64,000 bases of DNA from Ulvibacterium sp. (GTDB taxonomy: Bacteria; Bacteroidota; Bacteroidia; Flavobacteriales; Flavobacteriaceae): the NCBI RefSeq assembly GCF_028285715.1, contig NZ_JANQOO010000003.1, forward strand, positions 62,001 through 126,000, in the 5' to 3' direction. This document shows positions 54,574 to 63,972 of the stretch, in pieces (the first letter of the stretch is position 1; each line of letters begins with the position of its first letter). The position numbers and the translations under genes were made by a program. The notes beneath the pieces were generated by a model that made no database searches, was not told the origin of the DNA, and saw nothing but the letters and a program-made list of their open reading frames with translations.

Positions 54574-55077
54574 TTATTCCTTGGGGATAAAGTTCAGCGC
54601 CACACCATTGATGCAATGCCGTTTTCCGGTGGTACTTATAGGGCCATCATTGAATACATGTCCTAAATGACCACCACAAGTTGCGCAATGCTCCTCGGTT
54701 CGTTTATAACCTATTTTGTAATCTACATCGTATGCCACATTGCCTTCTATTTCGCGATCAAAACTGGGCCACCCCGTACCGGAGTCGAATTTGTGTTCGC
54801 TTCTAAAAAGTGGGGTACTACAACCCGCGCAGACATAGATTCCCTCTTGCTTGTTGTCCAAAAGATCACTACTAAATGGATTCTCGGTCGCAGCCTTTCG
54901 CAGCACGTAGAACTCAATATCGGTGAGTTCCTTTCGCCATTCCTCCTCTGTTTTGGTTACTGGGAACGTCTTTTCTCTTTTTGCATCCTTTTTCGAGGCG
55001 TTTTCCTTTTCTTCGAAATTTCCTTTACATCCCGCTATAAGTAGGGTAAAGGCGATCAAAAGCATTCTACGGTTCAT
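54574..55077 (-). CDS. msrB: Lipoprotein peptide-methionine (R)-S-oxide reductase MsrB
   Basis: A 167-residue protein; signal peptide ending LLIAGC (Cys17), then a linker rich in Lys/Glu and an MsrB domain (about 45-165). MsrB repairs methionine-R-sulfoxide; here it is lipid-anchored in the envelope. Zinc-binding CAGC and CATC pairs, GTGWPSF and the catalytic Cys in KRHCINGVAL are all present. It lacks a fused MsrA domain. The ATG at 55075-55077 is chosen because the longer frame has no signal peptide. Confidence 0.93.
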   Translation of the reverse strand: MNRRMLLIAFTLLIAGCKGNFEEKENASKKDAKREKTFPVTKTEEEWRKELTDIEFYVLRKAATENPFSSDLLDNKQEGIYVCAGCSTPLFRSEHKFDSGTGWPSFDREIEGNVAYDVDYKIGYKRTEEHCATCGGHLGHVFNDGPISTTGKRHCINGVALNFIPKE

Positions 55078-55195
55078 AAATATAGAGATGTTACATTTCT
55101 TGGATTGGACGATACAAGGGATAATTCCTTTCAAACATAGCCTAGCCTTATAAATTGAACTACATTTAGATTTACCAATGTCATCCGTTTAAGGG

Positions 55196-55230
55196 AAAAG
55201 CCCGTTCACCGTTAGGGAAACCGGGCTTTT
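55196..55230 (-). terminator. Terminator of the collagen-like gene
   Basis: AAAAGCCCG and CGGGCTTTT form a strong stem with a loop of about fifteen bases, 25 bases after the minus-strand stop; the A-run becomes a T-run on that strand. Confidence 0.75.
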
Positions 55231-55255
55231 CCACGGGTCTTATTACAGAATTTTA

Positions 55256-55819
55256 TTAATCCAATTGTATTTTTCTTACGTCCTTTTCTTCAATGCCCAA
55301 GGAACGCATCACGGCATCAATATTGGATTTATCCATTTTTGAGGATAGACCTAGATTGGCTGGGATGACCACAATTCTAAATATCTGGTTTTGGATTAAA
55401 TCCACAGGAACCAGGCTGGCATCAAATTCCGGTTCAACCAGAACGCTATAATCATTTAGGGTAAAGTCAAAATTATAGTACAACAAACCCTGATCGGAGA
55501 AGAAGGGTTGTGGTAATTGGCGCCAAACATCAAGGCCATTGTTTACCTCTTCCAATCTATACATGAGCACCACATCGTCTTGTAACAATACAACATCATC
55601 CGGAAAAGGTTCAAGGGCGAATTCATATCTGTTCAGGTCGGAATTCAGGACCATATCGATATCGATTTCAAAGGCTACGGCTTCAAATTCGGGGCCTGGA
55701 GGTCCCGGGGCACCATCCGCTCCATCAAATCCGTCCAATCCAGGAGGTCCTGCCGGACCTTCACAGGATATAAAAAGTAGGGCCAATACTGTACTGAATA
55801 CCAAAGTTGCTTTTTTCAT
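55256..55819 (-). CDS. Collagen-like lipoprotein
   Basis: A 187-residue lipoprotein with signal peptide ending LLFISC (Cys19). Directly after the lipid Cys come seven to eight Gly-x-y triplets (GPAGPPGLDGFDGADGAPG), a short collagen-like stalk, then a globular domain of about 140 residues with beta-strand character and no motif I recognise. The stalk may hold a trimer above the membrane. It stands alone, with its own terminator. The many Asp and Pro in the triplets give no clue to the partner. Confidence 0.7.
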   Translation of the reverse strand: MKKATLVFSTVLALLFISCEGPAGPPGLDGFDGADGAPGPPGPEFEAVAFEIDIDMVLNSDLNRYEFALEPFPDDVVLLQDDVVLMYRLEEVNNGLDVWRQLPQPFFSDQGLLYYNFDFTLNDYSVLVEPEFDASLVPVDLIQNQIFRIVVIPANLGLSSKMDKSNIDAVMRSLGIEEKDVRKIQLD

Positions 55820-55992
55820 AATTAACGTATTTTAGCTAGAGATTTGATTCTTTTTTTACTCTTTTCAAAAAGCGTTCCAAAATTGAAATCGATTGCATTT
55901 GGGATGCCTAAAGAAGCCAAGAATTATATCTCGTTCCTGTAGGATTATCGTTTTATTTCCTATTTTTAGCAAAACCGGACAAACCTTGAATT

Positions 55993-57930
55993 ATGCTTAG
56001 ACAACAACGAGTTGTTATTGAAAATGTTTCACCACAAATTCAATGCGGGGATTTTTTTATCAAAAGAACCGTAGGTGAAAAAATAACGGTTTACGCGGAT
56101 GTACTTCCCGATGGCCATGATATTATCCAGGCCGAAATTCTCTACAAGCATCATAATGATAGGAAGTACTCCGAAATGCGAATGCAACATCAAGGGCAGG
56201 ACGTGTATTTTGGGACATTTTCAGTACAAAAACAAGGTTTTTACGATTATAAGGTACAGGGGTGGGTGGACCACGCCCTTAACTGGCAACACGGTATAGA
56301 GGCCAAGCTTAAGGATGGGCAGCATGTAAAGAGCGAGCTTTTGGACGGGGTACAGTATCTGAAATTCTTGGCCAAAAAGGCTCCAGCGCGGGAGAAACCC
56401 TATCTTCAAAAATTAAAGCAGCTTTTTGAGGATGACAATTTGTATGATGAGGCGGTAAAGGAAGCCGTTTCCCCAAAACTGCACGAACTATTCTTAAGCT
56501 ACCCCCAGCGTTTTCTTGCCAATAATAGCAAGGTGCTCCAAGTCTACGTTGACCGTAAGAAGGCGGCCTTTAGTACTTGGTACGAGTTTTTTCCGCGGTC
56601 CTCCTCCCAAACGGAAAACGCTCATGGAACCTTTAAGGATTGCGAGGGATTACTGCCTAGAATCGCCAACATGGGCTTTGATGTGGTTTATTTTCCGCCG
56701 GTACACCCGATTGGCGAAGTAAACCGAAAAGGCAAGAACAACACGGTAAATGCAGTTGAGGGCGATTCAGGAGTGCCCTGGGCTATTGGCTCAAGATTGG
56801 GTGGACATAAGGCCATACATCCGGAATTGGGTACCGAAAAGGACTTCAAGAATTTGATCGAAAAGGCAAATGATCATGGAATTGAGATTGCCATGGATCT
56901 TGCCTTTCAGGCCGCGCCGGACCATCCCTATATCACCGAACATCCGGAATGGTTTAGAAAACGACCGGATGGTACTATTCAATACGCGGAAAACCCCCCT
57001 AAAAAGTACCAGGATATCGTCAATTTTTATTTCGAATCCAAGGCATACAAAGAATTGTGGGAAGAACTGTTGGACGTTACCTTACATTGGGTTAACTGCG
57101 GAGTACGTATTTTCAGGGTAGACAACCCCCATACCAAGCCCTATTATTTTTGGAATTGGCTTATTGCCCAAGTGAAAAAGGATTACCCTGATGTACTTTT
57201 CCTGGCAGAGGCGTTTTCACGACCAAGGGTAATGCAGCAATTGGCCAAGCAAGGCTTCTCACAATCCTATACCTATTTTACATGGCGGGTATGGAAACAT
57301 GAGCTTATTGAGTATATGGTGGAGCTTACCCAATCCGAAATGAAGGAGTATTATCGTCCCAATTTCTGGCCCAATACCCCGGATATCAATCCGTACCATC
57401 TCCAAGGGGGCAATGAGGCCATTCATCTTATTCGGTACGCTTTGGCCGCAACAATGAGCGGAAATATCGGAATTTATGGGCCGGTCTTCGAATATATGGA
57501 TACTGCATCCCTTCCAGGCAAGGAAGAGTATCTGAACTGCGAAAAGTACGAAATACGGCATTGGGACTGGTCCAGGGAAAATAAATTGACCTATGTTATT
57601 AGCAAGATAAATGCGGCACGAAAGACCCACGAATGCTTGCAGCAAACCAATAATATCCGTTTCTGCACCATTGAGAATGATAATTTAATCGCTTTTTATA
57701 AGTGGAACGATGACCAAACGGACCGAATGTTGATCGTCATCAGCTTGGACCCGCATTATGCCCAGAGGGGTACGGTTCAATTACCACTGGATAATTTGGG
57801 AATCCATGCCGGGCAACCCGTATCGGTCCATGACGTTATTACGGATAATGGGTACCTTTGGCATAATGAATGGAATTTTATTGAACTGCATCCGGCCTTG
57901 CCTTTTCATTTGTTCCATATCAATACGTAA
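55993..57930 (+). CDS. glgE: Alpha-1,4-glucan:maltose-1-phosphate maltosyltransferase GlgE
   Basis: GlgE (GH13_3) extends alpha-1,4-glucan by transferring maltose from maltose-1-phosphate, releasing phosphate, in the cytosol. The 645-residue protein has the N-terminal beta-domain (opening VVIENVSPQIQCGDFFIKRTVGE), the barrel with PPVHPIGEVNRKGKNNT, nucleophile Asp377 in RVDNPHTKP, acid/base Glu406 in LAEAFSRP, and the phosphate-site region FEYMDTASLPGKEEY and YEIRHWDW. First gene of a four-gene plus-strand operon; mak starts 3 bases later. Confidence 0.95.
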   Translation: MLRQQRVVIENVSPQIQCGDFFIKRTVGEKITVYADVLPDGHDIIQAEILYKHHNDRKYSEMRMQHQGQDVYFGTFSVQKQGFYDYKVQGWVDHALNWQHGIEAKLKDGQHVKSELLDGVQYLKFLAKKAPAREKPYLQKLKQLFEDDNLYDEAVKEAVSPKLHELFLSYPQRFLANNSKVLQVYVDRKKAAFSTWYEFFPRSSSQTENAHGTFKDCEGLLPRIANMGFDVVYFPPVHPIGEVNRKGKNNTVNAVEGDSGVPWAIGSRLGGHKAIHPELGTEKDFKNLIEKANDHGIEIAMDLAFQAAPDHPYITEHPEWFRKRPDGTIQYAENPPKKYQDIVNFYFESKAYKELWEELLDVTLHWVNCGVRIFRVDNPHTKPYYFWNWLIAQVKKDYPDVLFLAEAFSRPRVMQQLAKQGFSQSYTYFTWRVWKHELIEYMVELTQSEMKEYYRPNFWPNTPDINPYHLQGGNEAIHLIRYALAATMSGNIGIYGPVFEYMDTASLPGKEEYLNCEKYEIRHWDWSRENKLTYVISKINAARKTHECLQQTNNIRFCTIENDNLIAFYKWNDDQTDRMLIVISLDPHYAQRGTVQLPLDNLGIHAGQPVSVHDVITDNGYLWHNEWNFIELHPALPFHLFHINT

Positions 57931-57933
57931 GAG

Positions 57934-59568
57934 ATGACCAAAAAGAAAAAGGAATCCCTGGCACGACCGCCTTATCATTTCGATACCGTTTGGGAGGAAT
58001 TGATGGAGAACGATAAGTTCGTTAAAGTGTTTCTTTCCGATGTACTGGAAAACTATGTGGTAAAACAACGCTGGTACGGGGGTAAGGCGAGCAAGTTAAA
58101 ATATTTGGAACTTCAGGAGTATTTTAGGATACAACAAAACGAAGAAGTCTATTATGGCCTATTATTACAGGTCAATTTTGAGGAAGCTTTCTATCAGCAC
58201 TATTTTTTACCTATAGCATTTGTCTCCGACGAGAGTTTTGCCGAGAAAGACCGCATATTGCCGATACAGATAAGAGATCAGGAAGGTTTTATTATAGATG
58301 CCCTTAATTTGGAAGCTTTTCGAAAGTTGGTCTTTGAACGTATCATGACCGCTGTACCCAATGATACCACCAAGGTAAGGTATCACAAAAGCTCCGGTTT
58401 TTCGGAAACGGAATATGTTTCCTCCCGATTTATGGGATTGGAACAGAGCAACACTTCGGTCATCATCAATGATAGGTTGGTCATCAAGTTTTTCCGCAGG
58501 ATTTATTCCGATAAAAATCCCGATTATGAAATGACGCGTTTTCTATCGGAGGAGAAAGAGTACCAAAACATACCTGCCTATAAGGGCAGTATCAATGTGA
58601 TCGATTCCGATAATGTGAATATAACGATTGCCCTGATGCAGGAATTGGTACCCAATCAAGGGGATGCTTGGGAATATATGTTGGGAGAACTTCACAAAAT
58701 ATTTAGCAATCTGGAATACAAGCGTATTCAAATAAAAAATTTACCTGAAACGCCAATGTTCAAAAATTTGGGAATAAATGATGTGCCCCCAAGGATTATT
58801 GACTGGGCCGGGCTCAACATTTTTTTGAAAATTCAAAAACTTGCCCAAAGAACGGCGGAAATGCACATTGCCTTGGGATCTGAATTTGGTGACACGGCAT
58901 TTCATCCCACCCATTTCAACGGAGACTATGAAGTATGGTTAAAAAATAGGCTGCTATATCAATTTCAAAATCGCTTGAATATTGTTGAGAACAACATGCA
59001 TCGTTTGGAAGGGCTTTCCTTGGAACTGGCCCAGGAATTTTTGGAACGCAAAAATGAGATACGAAAACGGTTTGTAAATTTTGATTGGACCAAGCTAAAA
59101 GGGGAACGTATCCGTATTCATGGCGATTATCACTTGGGTCAGGTATTGGTTCAGGAAGACGATTTTTATCTTTTGGATTTTGAAGGCGAGCCGGAAAGTA
59201 CCATTCGGGACCGTAAGGTAAAACAACCTCCCCTAAAGGATGTGGCCGGTATTTTCCGCTCTTTCCATTATGCTATTTATGCCACCATTTTCGGAAAAGG
59301 AGAGGGGTATCCCTATTCCCGTGAAGACCTGTACAAGGCTGGTGAAATATTATATCGCTATTTTATCGGCGTTTTCCTGGGGAGCTATGTAGGGTTGATA
59401 CAAGAGCACAACCTTAACATCGGGTATGTTCAGGAACGCATATTTCTTTTGAAATACTGTATGCTGGAAAAAGCGGTCTACGAGTTGGGCTACGAAATGA
59501 ATTCCAGGCCGCAATGGGCGGTAATACCTTTAGAAGGTATCATGGGCATTATTAATGACACTAACTAA
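57934..59568 (+). CDS. mak: Maltokinase (Mak/Pep2)
   Basis: Mak phosphorylates maltose to maltose-1-phosphate, the donor used by GlgE. The 544-residue protein has an aminoglycoside-phosphotransferase-like fold: N-terminal cap with RWYGGKASKL, VIKFFRR in the N-lobe, IHGDYHLGQ with His396 and catalytic Asp398, and the metal-binding Asp415 in LLDFEGEPE. It is a stand-alone kinase, not fused to trehalose synthase. It lies between glgE (3-base gap) and glgB (8-base gap), which matches the GlgE pathway order, but treS is absent from the window. Confidence 0.92.
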   Translation: MTKKKKESLARPPYHFDTVWEELMENDKFVKVFLSDVLENYVVKQRWYGGKASKLKYLELQEYFRIQQNEEVYYGLLLQVNFEEAFYQHYFLPIAFVSDESFAEKDRILPIQIRDQEGFIIDALNLEAFRKLVFERIMTAVPNDTTKVRYHKSSGFSETEYVSSRFMGLEQSNTSVIINDRLVIKFFRRIYSDKNPDYEMTRFLSEEKEYQNIPAYKGSINVIDSDNVNITIALMQELVPNQGDAWEYMLGELHKIFSNLEYKRIQIKNLPETPMFKNLGINDVPPRIIDWAGLNIFLKIQKLAQRTAEMHIALGSEFGDTAFHPTHFNGDYEVWLKNRLLYQFQNRLNIVENNMHRLEGLSLELAQEFLERKNEIRKRFVNFDWTKLKGERIRIHGDYHLGQVLVQEDDFYLLDFEGEPESTIRDRKVKQPPLKDVAGIFRSFHYAIYATIFGKGEGYPYSREDLYKAGEILYRYFIGVFLGSYVGLIQEHNLNIGYVQERIFLLKYCMLEKAVYELGYEMNSRPQWAVIPLEGIMGIINDTN

Positions 59569-59576
59569 ACAACAAT

Positions 59577-61472
59577 ATGGCAAATGTAATACCGCACAGT
59601 CTGTTTACTGATTTTGATATCAATCTTTTTAAAGCCGGAAAACACTATCGGCTATATGAGAAGTTGGGGTCACATCCTATGGAATTGGACGGTCAAAAGG
59701 GTACCTATTTTGCAGTATGGGCCCCAACGGCCAAATCCTTATCCGTTGTGGGCGATTTCAATTATTGGATCGAGGGCGATCATAAACTCTTTGTGCGATG
59801 GGACGAAAGTGGTATTTGGGAAGGATTTATCCCCGGTGTAGATCAGGGTTCCCTGTATAAATACAAGATACATTCCCATAATAACGATATAAAGACCGAA
59901 AAAGCGGACCCTTTTGCACGTTACTGCCAACATCCTCCCAATACTGCATCGGTGGTTTGGGAAGATGATTACAAATGGAAAGACAAAAAATGGATGGGCT
60001 ATCGTGCGGATAAAAATGGTCTAGACAGACCTTATTCCGTTTACGAGGTACACTTGGGCTCTTGGCGGCGTAAAAATGGAAATGAATACCTTTCCTATGT
60101 TGATTTATCGGATGAACTGGTACAATATGTAAAGGATATGGGCTTTACCCATGTGGAATTTATGCCGATTATGGAGTATCCTTATGACCCATCCTGGGGC
60201 TATCAGTTAACAGGATATTTTGCCCCCACTTCAAGATTTGGGAAACCTGAGGACTTCAAATTACTGGTGGACAAGCTTCACCAAAACGATATTGGGGTTA
60301 TCTTGGATTGGGTTCCCTCGCACTTTCCGGAAGATGCCCATGGACTTGGCTTTTTTGATGGATCGCACCTTTATGAAAACCCGGATCGCCGTAAGGGGTA
60401 CCATCCGGATTGGAAAAGTTTGATTTTTAACTATGGTAGGAACGAAGTTAGGGCCTTTCTTATTAGCAATGCCCTTTTCTGGTTGGAACAATTTCATGTG
60501 GACGGTCTACGGGTAGATGCGGTAGCCTCGATGCTCTATCTGGACTATTCCCGGGAAGAGGGAGAGTGGGAGCCCAATATATATGGAAACAACGAAAATC
60601 TGGAAGCGATATCCTTCATTCGCGAACTCAATGAAACGGTATATGGAAACTATCCGGATGTGCAAACCATAGCTGAAGAGTCCACAGCATTCTCAGGAGT
60701 TTCCAGGCCGGTTAATCTAGGTGGACTTGGTTTCGGGATGAAATGGATGATGGGATGGATGCATGATACTTTGGAGTATTTCAAAAAGGAGCCGATTTAC
60801 CGCAAACATCACCAAAATGACATCACTTTTAGCATGACCTATGCCTTTACCGAAAACTTCATGTTGCCTTTTTCACATGATGAGGTGGTCTATGGAAAAC
60901 AGTCCCTTATCTATCGTATGCCGGGAGACGAGTGGCAACGTTTTGCCAATCTCCGACTGCTTTTCGGGTATATGTTTACCCATCCAGGGGGCAATTTAAT
61001 TTTTATGGGCGGTGAATTCGGCCAAACTTCCGAATGGAATTTTCAACAAAGTTTGGATTGGCATCTGACGCAGTACGATCTACATTCGGGAATACAGGAA
61101 TTGATCAAGGATTTGAATACATTGTACAAATCGGAACCTGCCTTGTACGAGAAACAATTTAGCCATGAAGGCTTTCAATGGATAGACTACGGGGATTCTG
61201 AAAATTCGGTACTTACCTATGTCCGCAAAGGCCATGATGAGCAGAATACAATTGTTGTAGCCTGTAACTTTACACCTGTCCTTAGGGAAAACTATAGGAT
61301 TGGTGTCCCAAAATCCAAGGCCTTAAAAGAAATCTTCAACAGTGATGCCAACAAGTATGGTGGTAGTGGTGTGCAAAATACTTCAGCGAAAATCAAAAAT
61401 ACGGAATGGCATGGGTATAAAAAATCCATAGAAATTACCGTTCCTCCTTTGGGTATTGTCATTTTAAAGTAA
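59577..61472 (+). CDS. glgB: 1,4-alpha-glucan branching enzyme GlgB
   Basis: GlgB makes alpha-1,6 branches in glycogen-like glucan. The 631-residue enzyme has an N-terminal CBM48 module (about 25-120, FAVWAPTAKSLSVVGDFNYW), the GH13 barrel with GLRVDAVASMLY (nucleophile Asp314), TIAEESTAF (Glu367), and the third acidic residue in SHDEVVYGK, then the C-terminal beta-sandwich. All three catalytic residues are present. It follows mak by 8 bases. Confidence 0.95.
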   Translation: MANVIPHSLFTDFDINLFKAGKHYRLYEKLGSHPMELDGQKGTYFAVWAPTAKSLSVVGDFNYWIEGDHKLFVRWDESGIWEGFIPGVDQGSLYKYKIHSHNNDIKTEKADPFARYCQHPPNTASVVWEDDYKWKDKKWMGYRADKNGLDRPYSVYEVHLGSWRRKNGNEYLSYVDLSDELVQYVKDMGFTHVEFMPIMEYPYDPSWGYQLTGYFAPTSRFGKPEDFKLLVDKLHQNDIGVILDWVPSHFPEDAHGLGFFDGSHLYENPDRRKGYHPDWKSLIFNYGRNEVRAFLISNALFWLEQFHVDGLRVDAVASMLYLDYSREEGEWEPNIYGNNENLEAISFIRELNETVYGNYPDVQTIAEESTAFSGVSRPVNLGGLGFGMKWMMGWMHDTLEYFKKEPIYRKHHQNDITFSMTYAFTENFMLPFSHDEVVYGKQSLIYRMPGDEWQRFANLRLLFGYMFTHPGGNLIFMGGEFGQTSEWNFQQSLDWHLTQYDLHSGIQELIKDLNTLYKSEPALYEKQFSHEGFQWIDYGDSENSVLTYVRKGHDEQNTIVVACNFTPVLRENYRIGVPKSKALKEIFNSDANKYGGSGVQNTSAKIKNTEWHGYKKSIEITVPPLGIVILK

Positions 61473-61482
61473 GGAAAAGTAG

Positions 61483-61498
61483 CTATATCGTTATAGTT
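61483..61498 (+). promoter_or_regulatory. Shared element and palindrome upstream of the GH31 gene
   Basis: CTATATCGTTATAG is an almost perfect palindrome around a central CG, as LacI-family operators often are; within it ATCGTTATAGTT (61487-61498) is identical to the element 70 bases upstream of the GH13 gene, in the same orientation, here 74 bases before the ATG. Confidence 0.45.
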
Positions 61499-61572
61499 AA
61501 CAATTGGTCGTAATATGTTTTCGTTATTATGGGTTAAGTCCTTAATTTGTGGCGTTTTAAATTTAACTAGCG

Positions 61573-63972
61573 ATGATAACGAATACCGAACTTGAATACA
61601 AGGGTAATTTATACCCCAACCAGATAGTAGATTATAAAAGGGATTCGGATAAACTTTACTTTACCACAGAAAATGGCGTTATACTGGAGATTACCGTTCT
61701 TCAAGACACTGTTTTAAGATTTAGATATGCGACGGAATATGTATTTGAGCCGGATTTTTCATATGCCATAAGTGAAACGGCCAGCAAGGGATACAATCAC
61801 TTGGAGACCACGGAAACTAAAACGGAATACCTCCTAGAGACCGCTGTATTGCAGATACTGATTGATAAAAAAACCTTACGTATACAGATATCGGATTTGG
61901 AAGGAAATATTATCAATGAGGATGAACTAGGTTTTCATTGGGAAGAGAACTACGAATATGGGGGTAATACCGTAAAGATGAGTAAAATAACCCAGACCGC
62001 TGAAAGCTTTTACGGTATGGGCGATAAGGCTACACACTCCAACCTTAAGGGCAAACGCGTAAATAACTGGTGTACGGACCAATATGCCTTTGGAAAAGAC
62101 CAAGAGCCCCTTTATAAGGCAATCCCATTTTACACAGGTCTGCACAATGGTAAATGTTATGGTATTTTCTTCGACAATACCTTTAGGACCTATTTTGATT
62201 TTGCCCATGAACGCCGAAATATTACCAGTTTTTGGGCAGATGGGGGAGAGATGAACTATTACTTCTTTTATGGACCACAAATGTCAGAGGTTGTCCGTTC
62301 CTATACCAATTTGACCGGGACTCCGGAAATGCCACCACAATGGGCGTTGGGGTATCATCAATCCAAATGGAGTTATTTTCCTGAAAGTAGGGTAAAGGAA
62401 ATCGCCGACAACTTTAGAAAGCTGAAGATTCCTTGTGATGCCATCTATCTGGATATTGATTATATGGACGGTTTCCGCTGTTTTACATGGGATAAAACTC
62501 GATTTCCCGACCCAAAACGGATGATAGGTGAATTAAACGAGGACGGTTTTAAGACCGTAGTGATGATAGACCCGGGCATTAAGGTAGATAGGGATTATTG
62601 GGTATACCAGGAAGCCATGGATAAGGACTATTTCTGTAAACGTGGAGATGGACCCTATATGCAGGGAAAAGTGTGGCCGGGTGCCTGTAAGTTCCCCGAT
62701 TTTACCAACCCCGAGGTACGCACTTGGTGGGCCGAGCTATACAAGGAATTCATGGCAGAGATTGGGGTACATGCCGTTTGGAACGATATGAACGAACCTG
62801 CGGTAATGGAAGTACCCACCAAGACGGCCCCTTTGGATACCAGGCATAATTACGATGGTCATCCCTGTACCCATAGAAAGGCGCATAATATTTACGGCAT
62901 GCAAATGGTAAGGGCCACCTATGAGGGTGTAAAGAAGTACGTATTCCCTAAAAGACCTTTTGTTATAACTAGGGCCGCATTTGCCGGAACCCAAAGATAT
63001 TCCTCTACTTGGACCGGAGATAATGTGGCCACCTGGGAACATTTATGGATAGCCAACGTACAGGCCCAACGGATGTGCCTTAGCGGCTATTCCTTTGTGG
63101 GATCGGATATTGGGGGCTTTGCGGAACAACCTAATGGTGAACTGTTTGCCAGATGGATCCAATTGGGGGTTTTCCATCCTTTCTGTAGGGTGCATTCCAG
63201 TGGTGATCACGGCGATCAGGAACCCTGGTCATTTGATACTGAAGTGACGGATATCGTCCGAAAATTTATAGAGCTGAGATATCAATTATTACCTTATTTA
63301 TATACCATGTTCTACAGGTACACGGAATATGGCACACCGATGTTACAGTCTTTGTTCTACTACGATCAGGAGGATACTCAGACCCATTTCCGAACGGATG
63401 AGTTTATTTTCGGGAAACAAATCTTGGTCTGTCCTGTTCAGGAACCCAACGCAAAGGGTAGGCGAATGTATTTGCCCAGAGGGAAATGGTATAACTATTG
63501 GACTGAAGAAACTATGGAAGGCGGCCGGGAGACATGGGTGACCGCAGATATCGACAAGATCCCGCTTTTCATCAAGGAAGGAGCCATAATTCCTAAATAT
63601 CCTGTACAACAGTATGTGGGAGAGCTTGAAATAAAGGAATTGATTCTTGATGTTTATTTTAAAATTGGCGCCGAGAATTCAATGGTCTACGAGGATGCCC
63701 AGGATGGATATGATTATAAGAAAGGACAGTTTAGTTTGCGTAAGTTCAAATTGTTGGGCAAGGAAAATGAACTTATAATCCAGCAATTCAAGGATGGATC
63801 GTATACTACTTCTTATGAGAGTTTCAAATTTAAATTACATGGCTTGCCTTTTACTATAGACACCATAGAAGTGGATAATGAGGTGGTCCCCTTGAAGGAG
63901 ATAAAATTGAATGGAAACAACAGTATAGAAATCGACAAGAATTTTACCGAATTGCACATAACAGGAAAATAA
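61573..63972 (+). CDS. GH31 alpha-glucosidase
   Basis: A 799-residue cytosolic GH31 enzyme with no signal peptide. N-terminal beta-domain, then the barrel with DIDYMDGFRCFTWD, nucleophile Asp405 in WNDMNEPA and acid/base Asp483 in WTGDNVATWEH, and a C-terminal tail (from about 590, IEGxMQSLFYYDQED-type layout). Likely trims alpha-1,4- or 1,6-linked glucose from glucan or oligosaccharides. A 100-base gap separates it from glgB, so it may have its own promoter with the element at 61483-61498. The window ends 28 bases after its stop. Confidence 0.92.
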   Translation: MITNTELEYKGNLYPNQIVDYKRDSDKLYFTTENGVILEITVLQDTVLRFRYATEYVFEPDFSYAISETASKGYNHLETTETKTEYLLETAVLQILIDKKTLRIQISDLEGNIINEDELGFHWEENYEYGGNTVKMSKITQTAESFYGMGDKATHSNLKGKRVNNWCTDQYAFGKDQEPLYKAIPFYTGLHNGKCYGIFFDNTFRTYFDFAHERRNITSFWADGGEMNYYFFYGPQMSEVVRSYTNLTGTPEMPPQWALGYHQSKWSYFPESRVKEIADNFRKLKIPCDAIYLDIDYMDGFRCFTWDKTRFPDPKRMIGELNEDGFKTVVMIDPGIKVDRDYWVYQEAMDKDYFCKRGDGPYMQGKVWPGACKFPDFTNPEVRTWWAELYKEFMAEIGVHAVWNDMNEPAVMEVPTKTAPLDTRHNYDGHPCTHRKAHNIYGMQMVRATYEGVKKYVFPKRPFVITRAAFAGTQRYSSTWTGDNVATWEHLWIANVQAQRMCLSGYSFVGSDIGGFAEQPNGELFARWIQLGVFHPFCRVHSSGDHGDQEPWSFDTEVTDIVRKFIELRYQLLPYLYTMFYRYTEYGTPMLQSLFYYDQEDTQTHFRTDEFIFGKQILVCPVQEPNAKGRRMYLPRGKWYNYWTEETMEGGRETWVTADIDKIPLFIKEGAIIPKYPVQQYVGELEIKELILDVYFKIGAENSMVYEDAQDGYDYKKGQFSLRKFKLLGKENELIIQQFKDGSYTTSYESFKFKLHGLPFTIDTIEVDNEVVPLKEIKLNGNNSIEIDKNFTELHITGK

